DNA of 5,060 bases, from assembly GCA_034408875.1 (NCBI GenBank), contig JAWXCJ010000261.1, positions 1 to 5,060 on the forward strand. Direction: 5' to 3'. This document shows, piece after piece, positions 1 through 4,756 of this stretch (within the stretch, counting starts at the first letter, position 1; each line of letters starts with the position of its first letter). The notes beneath the pieces are model-generated. The model worked only from the letters and a program-made list of their open reading frames with translations, was not told where the DNA came from and ran no database searches. The DNA comes from JANNHK01 sp034408875 (GTDB taxonomy: Bacteria > Actinomycetota > Acidimicrobiia > IMCC26256 > PALSA-610). Made by a program: the position numbers and the translations under genes.

Positions 1-92
1 GAACATGCAGGTCCGATCGTCCGGCCGCGGCCCGACTTGACCCATTCACGCTACGTCACATCGAGCTACGGCCGACACTGAGTACGGTTTGC
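1..92. other. Left-edge non-coding stretch, no supported gene
   Basis: No convincing coding sequence is visible on either strand. The + strand frame from position 2 stops at 38-40, so the tail of an upstream gene ending there cannot be excluded, but too little is present to identify it. An imperfect GC-rich inverted repeat lies at 19-36 (8 of 9 pairs, core GGCCGCGGCC). It lacks a following T tract and could be chance in DNA of this composition. The right end of the stretch runs into the promoter of the Fur-family gene. Confidence 0.4.
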
Positions 93-116
93 TTGTCGAC
101 AATCATTGTTGATAAT
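89..116 (+). promoter_or_regulatory. Putative sigma70-type promoter of the Fur/PerR-family gene
   Basis: A -35-like TTGCTT (89-94) and a -10-like GATAAT (111-116, five of six matches to TATAAT) are separated by 16 bp. Transcription would start near 122-124, only about 5-7 nt before the ATG at 129. No Shine-Dalgarno sequence precedes that ATG, which fits a leaderless or near-leaderless mRNA, common in actinobacteria. The AT-rich patch stands out from the GC-rich surroundings. This is a motif-level call without transcript evidence. Confidence 0.5.
93..115. promoter_or_regulatory. Putative Fur/PerR-family operator (inverted repeat)
   Basis: An inverted repeat is centred on C104. Its 7-1-7 core, CGACAATCATTGTTG (97-111), has six of seven pairs complementary. 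Extended to 93-115, nine of eleven pairs match. The AAT-N-ATT centre is the same as in the PerR box (TTATAATNATTATAA) and resembles actinobacterial Fur-family boxes. It lies between the -35 and -10 elements and overlaps the -10, where a repressor would block RNA polymerase. The likely ligand is the Fur/PerR protein encoded 14 bp downstream (autoregulation). Binding and metal specificity are inferred. Confidence 0.5.
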
Positions 117-128
117 GTCGCCGGTGTC

Positions 129-545
129 ATGAAGCCGGTCGACGAACTCACCGAACTCTTCCGCAGCCGGGGTTTGCGCGTCACGCCGCAACGCCAGGCG
201 ATCTTCCACTTGCTCGAGGGCAACAACGCGCACCCCACGGTTGACGCGCTGTACGAGCAGGCGCGCGTCGACATGCCGACGATCTCGTTGAAGACCGTGT
301 ACCAGACGGTGCACGACCTCGAAGGACTCGGTGAGGTCGACGTGCTCGACCTCGGCACGGGCACGCTGCGTGTCGACCCGAATGTCGAAGACCGGCACCA
401 CCACCTCGTGTGCAGTGTGTGCGGTCGTGTCCGCGACGTACCCGTCGAATTCGACGGGATCCGTCTTCCCATTCGTCACCGCCGCGATTTCACCGTCGAC
501 GCAGTCGAAGTGATTTTCCGCGGTCGGTGCGAGAGCTGTTCGTAA
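129..545 (+). CDS. Fur-family transcriptional regulator, PerR/FurA-like peroxide sensor
   Basis: This 138-residue cytoplasmic metal-dependent DNA-binding regulator has the normal family length. The N-terminal winged helix spans about residues 5-80, with RVTPQRQAIF at 17-26, the metal-linked HPT at 35-37 and the recognition-helix region TISLKTVYQTVHDL at 51-64. The dimerisation and metal domain has HHHLVCSVCG at 90-99 and CESC at 134-137. The four cysteines C95, C98, C134 and C137 form the expected structural zinc site. H35, H90, H92 and D103 match regulatory-metal ligands of Bacillus PerR. The PerR D85 equivalent is unclear, with D83 or N85 nearby. Aspartate rather than glutamate at position 103 is the hallmark of PerR over Fur, and the rubrerythrin gene 35 nt downstream supports a peroxide response. 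An in-frame TTG at 93 is possible, but it lies inside the operator and would add 12 atypical residues, so ATG 129 is preferred. FurA/CatR or a plain Fur role remain alternatives. Confidence 0.9.
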   Translation: MKPVDELTELFRSRGLRVTPQRQAIFHLLEGNNAHPTVDALYEQARVDMPTISLKTVYQTVHDLEGLGEVDVLDLGTGTLRVDPNVEDRHHHLVCSVCGRVRDVPVEFDGIRLPIRHRRDFTVDAVEVIFRGRCESCS

Positions 546-565
546 CACCGACCGATCACGATCCC

Positions 566-572
566 AAGGGAG
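566..572 (+). promoter_or_regulatory. Ribosome binding site of rubrerythrin
   Basis: AAGGGAG lies 8 nt before ATG 581. It settles the start of the rubrerythrin gene and rules out the longer in-frame reading from 410, which runs through the regulator gene. Confidence 0.75.
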
Positions 573-580
573 CCGACGCA

Positions 581-1009
581 ATGGCCAAGCTTGAAGGAAC
601 CAAGACCCACGACAACCTGAAAGAGGCCTTCGCGGGGGAGAGCCAGGCGAACCGTCGCTACCTCTACTTCGCGCAGAAGGCCGACGTCGAGGGTTACCCC
701 GACGTGGCCGCGCTGTTCCGCTCGATCGCCGAAGGTGAGACAGGCCACGCGTTCGGTCACTTCGACTTCTTGGCCGAAGTCGGCGACCCGGTCACGGGTG
801 TCGCGGTCGGTCAGACCTCCGACAACCTGAAGTCGGCCATCGAGGGCGAGACCTACGAATACACCGAGATGTACCCGGGTTTCGCGAAGACTGCCCGCGA
901 CGAAGGCCTCGAAGAGGTCGCGGAGTGGCTCGAGACGCTCGCACGCGCCGAGCGCAGCCACGCGGGCCGCTTCACGCAGGGCCTCGAAACGCTGAAGTCT
1001 CTGACCTGA
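581..1009 (+). CDS. Rubrerythrin, rubredoxin-less (erythrin/sulerythrin-like)
   Basis: This 142-residue four-helix-bundle ferritin-like diiron protein is expected to reduce hydrogen peroxide to water in the cytoplasm. All ligands of the classical Desulfovibrio rubrerythrin diiron site can be aligned: E20 (FAGESQANRRY), E53 and H56 (EGETGH), E90 and E93 (GETYEYTEMYP), and E124 and H127 (AERSH). Classical rubrerythrin is about 190 residues and ends in a rubredoxin domain with two CxxC knuckles. Here the protein ends just after the diiron domain and has no cysteine at all, so it needs an external electron donor. The length is close to that of sulerythrin, which also lacks the rubredoxin domain. 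The gene sits 35 nt behind the PerR-like regulator and 26 nt before DUF3501, implying cotranscription. Family assignment is secure. The peroxidase role is inferred from the family. Confidence 0.95.
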   Translation: MAKLEGTKTHDNLKEAFAGESQANRRYLYFAQKADVEGYPDVAALFRSIAEGETGHAFGHFDFLAEVGDPVTGVAVGQTSDNLKSAIEGETYEYTEMYPGFAKTARDEGLEEVAEWLETLARAERSHAGRFTQGLETLKSLT

Positions 1010-1025
1010 CGTTTCGGGTGCGAGC

Positions 1026-1029
1026 AGGA
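1026..1029 (+). promoter_or_regulatory. Ribosome binding site deciding the GTG start of the DUF3501 gene
   Basis: AGGA lies 6 nt before GTG 1036. It supports the GTG start over an in-frame ATG at 925, whose first 37 codons would lie inside the rubrerythrin gene and encode unrelated arginine-rich sequence. Confidence 0.65.
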
Positions 1030-1035
1030 CAACCC

Positions 1036-1617
1036 GTGAAAAAGCTTTCGGTTGCACACATCAAGGACCAGCGCGAGTACGAGCGCGAACGCGACGACTT
1101 CCGGCGCTACATCATCGACCTCAAGAAGCGCCGCCGGATCGCGCTGGGCACAATCATCAGCCTGGTGTTCGAGAACACCGACACGATGCGCTGGCAGGTA
1201 CAGGAGATGGCGCGCGCCGAACGCATGACGCGCGACGAGCAAATCGAGACCGAGATCGCGACCTACAACGAGCTGATTCCGGAGGCGTGCGAGTTGTCGG
1301 CGACGATGCTCATCGAGTTGCAGGCCGAGGAGCAGCTACGGGAGTGGCTGCCGAAGCTGGTCGGCATCCACCGAGCGGTCGTCATCACGCTGCCCGACGG
1401 TTCGCAGGTGCGGGGCGTAGCGCAGGACGAGGACCGGCTGACCCGCGAAGACACGACACCGGCCGTGCACTTCCTGAAGTTCGCGTTCACGCCGGCGCAG
1501 GTCGAGGCGTTCGCGGCGGGTCCCGTGCGCGTCGGAATCGATTTGCCGGCCTATCTCGAGGACGCGACGCTGACCGACGCGCAGCACGAGGAGCTCCTGG
1601 CAGACTTGCGCGGATGA
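1036..1617 (+). CDS. DUF3501 family protein, unknown function
   Basis: This 193-residue soluble protein has no signal peptide or membrane segment. I recognise it as DUF3501 from its order of motifs: KLSVAHIKDQREYERERDDF (residues 3-22), a basic KKRRR (30-34), the strand GTIISLVFEN (38-47), WQVQEMARAER (53-63), YNELIP (77-82), ATMLIEL (89-95), LVGI (108-111), and AVHFLKF (143-149) followed by a C-terminal domain with GIDLPAY (167-173). Its biochemical function is unknown. It has one cysteine (C85) and no evident metal or cofactor motif. From memory, members of this family commonly neighbour rubrerythrin and a heterodisulfide-reductase-like Fe-S protein, suggesting a part in peroxide or oxygen defence. 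Here it follows rubrerythrin directly. Its stop overlaps the dUTPase start by four bases (ATGA), so translation of the two is probably coupled. Confidence 0.85.
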   Translation: MKKLSVAHIKDQREYERERDDFRRYIIDLKKRRRIALGTIISLVFENTDTMRWQVQEMARAERMTRDEQIETEIATYNELIPEACELSATMLIELQAEEQLREWLPKLVGIHRAVVITLPDGSQVRGVAQDEDRLTREDTTPAVHFLKFAFTPAQVEAFAAGPVRVGIDLPAYLEDATLTDAQHEELLADLRG

Positions 1618-2057
1618 CCGTTCGCATCCCGATCCACCGCATCGATCCGTCGCTTCCGTTGCCGGCATCGGCCCACGCCGACGACGCCGGACTCGACCTG
1701 TACGCACGCGAGGGTGCCGTGCTCAAACCCGGTGGAGGGCGAGCCGCGATCCCCACCGGTATCGCCATCGCGATCCCGCCCGGCTACGGCGGGTTCGTCC
1801 AACCTCGCTCCGGGCTCGCACTCCGCCACGGCATCAGCATCGTGAACACGCCCGGACTCGTCGACTCCGGCTACCGAAACGAGATCGGCGTGCTGCTCGT
1901 CAACACGGACCCGAGCGAGGCGTTCGAGGTGGCGCGGGGCGATCGCATCGCCCAACTCGTGATCCAGCGGGTCGAGACCGTCGAGTGGGAAGAGGTCGCC
2001 GCACTCGACGACCACGCCCGCGGCCTCGACGGCTGGGGTTCGAGCGGCCGCGCCTGA
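1614..2057 (+). CDS. dut: Deoxyuridine 5'-triphosphate nucleotidohydrolase (dUTPase)
   Basis: The enzyme hydrolyses dUTP to dUMP and pyrophosphate, keeping uracil out of DNA and feeding dTMP synthesis. It is a homotrimeric cytoplasmic enzyme. The 147 residues are the usual length and all five motifs are present: I, DDAGLDLYA (23-31); II, PRSGLA (64-69); III, GLVDSGYRNE (81-90) with catalytic D84 and base-stacking Y87; IV, RGDRIAQLVI (108-117); and V, RGLDGWGSSG (136-145). Motif III has N89 where glycine is usual (YRGE). Motif V has W141 where phenylalanine, or histidine in mycobacteria, stacks on the uracil; tryptophan is also aromatic, so activity is expected. The start ATG 1614 overlaps the stop of the DUF3501 gene. 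The nearby TTG and ATG alternatives give no better family match. Confidence 0.95.
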   Translation: MTVRIPIHRIDPSLPLPASAHADDAGLDLYAREGAVLKPGGGRAAIPTGIAIAIPPGYGGFVQPRSGLALRHGISIVNTPGLVDSGYRNEIGVLLVNTDPSEAFEVARGDRIAQLVIQRVETVEWEEVAALDDHARGLDGWGSSGRA

Positions 2058-2069
2058 TTGACTGCCGGC

Positions 2070-3011
2070 ATGCACGAGCGCCGGTTCCGGTTCGGGGTCA
2101 TGGTCACGAACGTCGGCTCCGGAAAGGAGATGTCCGAGCTGGCCCGCCGCGCCGAAGGGCTCGGCTACTCCACACTGTTCGTGCCCGACCACTTCGTCGA
2201 CCACCAGCTCGCGCCCACGGTTGCGCTCGCGCACGCCGCCGCGGTGACCGACACGTTGCGCATCGGACCCCTCGTCTTGGGCAACGACTACAAGCACCCG
2301 GTCGTGCTGGCACGCGAGGTGGGCTCGCTCGACCTGCTGTCCGACGGGCGGCTCGAACTCGGCATCGGCGCGGGCTGGATGACCGTCGACTACGAGAAGG
2401 CCGGGATGACGCTCGACCGGCCCGGAGTGCGCATCGCCCGGCTCGCGGAGTCGATCACGATCCTCAAGGGCCTGCTGGCCGACGGACCGTTCACCTTCCA
2501 CGGCGAGCACTACCGCGTCACCGACCTCGACGGGCAGCCCAAGCCGGTACAGCGGCCGCATCCGCCGTTCCTGATCGGCGGCGGGGGCCCGAAGATCCTC
2601 GCCCTCGCGGCAAAGGAAGCGCAGATCGTCGGCATCAACGCCAACCTGCGGTCCGGTGAGCCGACCTCGCCCGACGCCGCACACTCGCTCGTCCCCGCCG
2701 CGACCGACGAGAAGCTGGCGACGCTGCGCGCCGCGGCCGGCGATCACTTCGACGATCTCGAGATCAAGACGCTTGTCGGGTTCGTGCACGAGACCGACGA
2801 CGCCGCGGGCATCGTCGAAGGAATGGCCGGCGCGTTCGGCGTCACCCCCGACGACGCGCGGATGGCACCGGTGACGCTGGTCGGAACCCAGGGTGAGATG
2901 GTCGAACTGCTCGAAGCTCGGCGCGCGCGCTGGCAGATGTCGTATCACGTCGTGGGTTCCGAAGTGCTCGACACGTTCGCGCCGATCGTTGCCCAGCTCG
3001 CAGGTACCTGA
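2070..3011 (+). CDS. LLM class F420-dependent oxidoreductase (first of tandem pair)
   Basis: This 313-residue luciferase-like TIM-barrel protein probably uses coenzyme F420 for hydride transfer; the substrate is unknown. Visible landmarks are the first strand RFRFGVMV (5-12), LGYSTLFVPDHF (31-42), TLRIGPLV (62-69), NDYKHP (72-77), the nucleotide-binding LSDGRLELGIGAGW (90-103), FHGEHYRV a little before mid-protein, and the LIGGGG phosphate-binding loop. The overall pattern looks like the MSMEG_2516-type subfamily (TIGR03621), recalled rather than searched. It begins 12 nt after the dut stop, and ATG 2070 is preferred. An in-frame TTG at 2058 directly after that stop would add only four residues, and neither has a clear Shine-Dalgarno sequence. 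It is about half identical by eye to the next gene, so the two are tandem paralogues. FMN use instead of F420 cannot be excluded. Confidence 0.88.
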   Translation: MHERRFRFGVMVTNVGSGKEMSELARRAEGLGYSTLFVPDHFVDHQLAPTVALAHAAAVTDTLRIGPLVLGNDYKHPVVLAREVGSLDLLSDGRLELGIGAGWMTVDYEKAGMTLDRPGVRIARLAESITILKGLLADGPFTFHGEHYRVTDLDGQPKPVQRPHPPFLIGGGGPKILALAAKEAQIVGINANLRSGEPTSPDAAHSLVPAATDEKLATLRAAAGDHFDDLEIKTLVGFVHETDDAAGIVEGMAGAFGVTPDDARMAPVTLVGTQGEMVELLEARRARWQMSYHVVGSEVLDTFAPIVAQLAGT

Positions 3012-3016
3012 GGAGG
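3011..3016 (+). promoter_or_regulatory. Strong ribosome binding site of the second LLM gene
   Basis: A perfect AGGAGG begins on the last base of the TGA stop of the preceding gene and lies 5 nt before ATG 3022. It fixes this start against the longer in-frame reading from 2893. It is the strongest Shine-Dalgarno sequence in the window, which suggests that this gene is translated well and largely independently of the gene before it. Confidence 0.9.
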
Positions 3017-3021
3017 AAACG

Positions 3022-3948
3022 ATGCCGGGTCCGTTCCGTTTCGGTGTGCAGGTGTCGCAGGGCGAGTCGATGTCCGACTGGCGCGACAAAGCGCGCAAGA
3101 TCGAAGACCTCGGGTACTCCACGCTGTTCATGCCCGACCACTTCGGTCAGGAGTTGGCACCCATGCCCGCGATCGCCATGGCGGCCGCGAGCACCACGAC
3201 CCTGCGGATCGGATCGCTCGTCTTCGACAACGACTACAAGCACCCCGCGATCCTGGCGAAGGAAGCGGCCACGATCGACGTGCTCTCGGACGGGCGCGTC
3301 GAACTCGGAATCGGCGCGGGGTGGATGAAGTCCGACTACGACGCGCTCGGGCTGCCGTACGACTCGCCCGCGGTGCGGGTCGATCGCTTCGAAGAAGCGC
3401 TCGCGATCATCAAGGGCTGCTTCACGGGCGAACCGTTCACCTACCACGGCGAGCACTACCGGGTCACCGACTACGCGTCGTTCCCGAAGCCCGTTGGTCT
3501 GCTGCCGATCCTGATCGGCGGGGGCGGCAAGCGGGTGTTGTCGATCGCGGGCCGGGAAGCCGACATCGTCGGCATCAACCCGAACCTGCGAGCGGGCGAG
3601 ATCAACGCCGAGGCCGCCCGCGACTCGCTGCGCGAGCGGACCGACCAGAAGGTGCAGTGGATTCGGGAAGCGGCCGGCGCCCGCTGGGACGACCTCGAGA
3701 TCCAGATGCGCTTCTTCGTGTGCAAGATCACCGACGACCGGAACTCGTTGGCCGAGGCGATCGCGCCGATGTTCGGGGTCGGTCCCGACGAAGCGCTCGA
3801 GTCCGGCTCGGCGCTGGTCGGCACGGTCGACGAAGTGATCGACCAGCTCCAACAGCGCCGGGACCGGTGGGGCCTCTCGTACGTCGTGGTCGGCGACGAG
3901 AACGTCGACGAGTTCGCGCCAGTGGTCGCCAAGCTCGCGGGTTCCTAG
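3022..3948 (+). CDS. LLM class F420-dependent oxidoreductase (second of tandem pair)
   Basis: This 308-residue luciferase-like TIM-barrel oxidoreductase is a paralogue of the gene immediately upstream. Shared landmarks are FRFGVQV (5-11), LGYSTLFMPDHF (30-41), TLRIGSLV (60-67), NDYKHP (70-75), LSDGRVELGIGAGW (88-101), YHGEHYRVTD, the LIGGGG loop, and a C-terminal WGLSYVVVGDENVDEFAPVV that mirrors the partner's WQMSYHVVGSEVLDTFAPIV. The subfamily appears to be the same TIGR03621-like group. F420 as cofactor is inferred from family and taxon; the substrate is unknown. The 10-nt gap to the upstream gene implies cotranscription. Both copies keep the cofactor-region motifs, so neither looks decayed, although they differ at many substrate-side positions. 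This gene ends the rightward cluster, facing the alpha/beta hydrolase across 53 nt. Confidence 0.9.
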   Translation: MPGPFRFGVQVSQGESMSDWRDKARKIEDLGYSTLFMPDHFGQELAPMPAIAMAAASTTTLRIGSLVFDNDYKHPAILAKEAATIDVLSDGRVELGIGAGWMKSDYDALGLPYDSPAVRVDRFEEALAIIKGCFTGEPFTYHGEHYRVTDYASFPKPVGLLPILIGGGGKRVLSIAGREADIVGINPNLRAGEINAEAARDSLRERTDQKVQWIREAAGARWDDLEIQMRFFVCKITDDRNSLAEAIAPMFGVGPDEALESGSALVGTVDEVIDQLQQRRDRWGLSYVVVGDENVDEFAPVVAKLAGS

Positions 3949-3949
3949 T

Positions 3950-3983
3950 CCGGTAGTTGTCTGCGGACGATCTCCACTACTGG
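3950..3983. terminator. Possible hairpin between convergent genes
   Basis: CCGGTAGT (3950-3957) can pair with ACTACTGG (3976-3983) as an 8-bp stem with one G-U pair. An 18-nt loop contains a small inner GTC/GAC stem (3959-3961 with 3966-3968). It lies between the convergent stops at 3948 and 4002, where a bidirectional terminator would be expected. No T tract follows on either strand, so intrinsic termination is uncertain. Confidence 0.3.
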
Positions 3984-4001
3984 TCGTTGCCCAGTCGGTG
4001 A

Positions 4002-4667
4002 CTACGCGAACCGTTCCGGGATCCACGCGAGCAGGCGTTCGCGCACTTCGTCGCGCACCTCGCTCAGCAGATGCCCGGTGTCCGGCAACATCACGATCTC
4101 GCCCTGCCCGGCGATCATCTGCACGATGCCGCTGGTCTCGGGCGGCAGGATCTCGTCGTTGAGTCCGTGCAGCAAGAGCAGCGGCGCCTGGAGGTCGGAC
4201 GCGTACTCGCACCCCGCCGATTGCGTCGCAAGGGTGACGACGCCCCGGCAGTGCCCGGCCAGCACGATGCCCGCCTGAATCGCGACCGCGCCGCCGAACG
4301 AGTGCCCCACGGTGACGAACTGGCGAGCGCCCGAACGGCTGGCGAGATCGGCGGCGGCGGCCAGATCGTGTACGCACCGGTCGAGGTCGTTGGGCTTGCG
4401 GTACCCGACGCGAATGGTGGCGATTCCCTGATCGGCGAGCGCGATACCGAGGTCGTGATACAGGCCCTCGGCCGGGCCGAGCAGGCCCCCCATGCCTCCG
4501 CCACCCGTCACGACCACGGACACCGCGTCCTTCGGACCGTGCCACAAGAGGGTGAGCAACCCGCGCATCGTGTACATCTCGACGTGCCGAAACCCGGGCG
4601 CGATCTCGATCTCTTGCACACCGAGCACTTCCAGCATCTCGAGGGGGGAGCGCGGCGCGTCGGTCAT
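4002..4667 (-). CDS. Alpha/beta hydrolase, dienelactone-hydrolase-like fold
   Basis: This 221-residue serine hydrolase has no signal peptide, so it is probably cytoplasmic. The catalytic triad is readable: the nucleophile elbow GHSFGG has S123, the acid is D171 in LHGLNDEILPP, and the base is H199 in PDTGHLLSE. A glycine-rich VTGGGGMGGLLGP (53-65) follows the first core strand and probably contributes the oxyanion hole. GIATIRVGYRKPNDLDRC (81-98) leads into the helix before the elbow. The exact substrate (ester, lactone, thioester or peptide) cannot be told. ATG 4667 gives a sensible N terminus, but no Shine-Dalgarno sequence precedes it, so leaderless or coupled translation is possible. It lies 85 nt downstream of the partial LLM gene on the same strand and could be cotranscribed with it. 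Confidence 0.88.
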   Translation of the reverse strand: MTDAPRSPLEMLEVLGVQEIEIAPGFRHVEMYTMRGLLTLLWHGPKDAVSVVVTGGGGMGGLLGPAEGLYHDLGIALADQGIATIRVGYRKPNDLDRCVHDLAAAADLASRSGARQFVTVGHSFGGAVAIQAGIVLAGHCRGVVTLATQSAGCEYASDLQAPLLLLHGLNDEILPPETSGIVQMIAGQGEIVMLPDTGHLLSEVRDEVRERLLAWIPERFA

Positions 4668-4678
4668 GATTGCCGTCT

Positions 4679-4756
4679 ATGGGGGAACGAGAGCTGGGTG
4701 ACGTCGCGAGCCGGGTGTTGTTCGAGAACGACCGGGTGCGCATGAAGGACAGCTAG
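4679..4756 (+). pseudogene. Probable 5' remnant of a cupin-domain gene
   Basis: A 25-codon ORF from ATG 4679 to TAG 4754-4756 reads MGERELGDVASRVLFENDR and then VRMKDS. The segment SRVLFENDRVR closely resembles the start of small cupin proteins, which usually continue with a VWE-type strand and a proline/glycine-rich, histidine-containing barrel. Here the similarity stops after the arginine codon at 4739-4741, and only four unrelated residues follow. It is divergent from the hydrolase, with 11 nt between the two ATGs, and its stop overlaps the stop codon of the leftward LLM gene (CTAG at 4753-4756). The simplest reading is a deletion or rearrangement that left only the first codons. A functional micropeptide or chance similarity cannot be excluded. 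No Shine-Dalgarno sequence is seen. Confidence 0.45.

Noticed and set aside
19..36. GC-rich imperfect palindrome, considered as a terminator or operator
   Set aside because: Eight of nine pairs match, but there is no T tract and the core is pure G/C in a GC-rich region, so chance is a sufficient explanation.
5..40. Short + strand reading ATG 5-7 to TGA 38-40
   Set aside because: It has only 11 codons, no ribosome binding site and no recognisable sequence. It may be the tail of an upstream gene, but this cannot be supported.
93..128. Upstream TTG start for the Fur-family gene (12 extra residues)
   Set aside because: The codons lie within the promoter and operator, there is no Shine-Dalgarno sequence, and the extra residues are unlike family N termini. 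ATG 129 fits better.
1985..2659. + strand open frame overlapping dut and the first LLM gene
   Set aside because: It is almost entirely Arg/Pro/Ala/Gly, out of frame with two motif-complete genes, and has no ribosome binding site.
1551..3131. A 526-codon open frame on the minus strand opposite dut and the first LLM gene
   Set aside because: It is antisense to genes with complete family motifs. Its translation is rich in Arg, Asp, Val and Gly repeats with no recognisable domain, the usual shadow produced by high-GC codon bias.
2842..4743. A 633-codon open frame on the minus strand overlapping the second LLM gene and the hydrolase in another frame
   Set aside because: It spans two well-supported genes on different strands plus their intergenic gap, with an arginine-rich, low-complexity translation. 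It is a composition artefact, not a long novel gene.
4071..4745. + strand open frame opposite the alpha/beta hydrolase
   Set aside because: The minus strand carries a complete catalytic triad. This frame has no family motif and also runs through the hydrolase start region.
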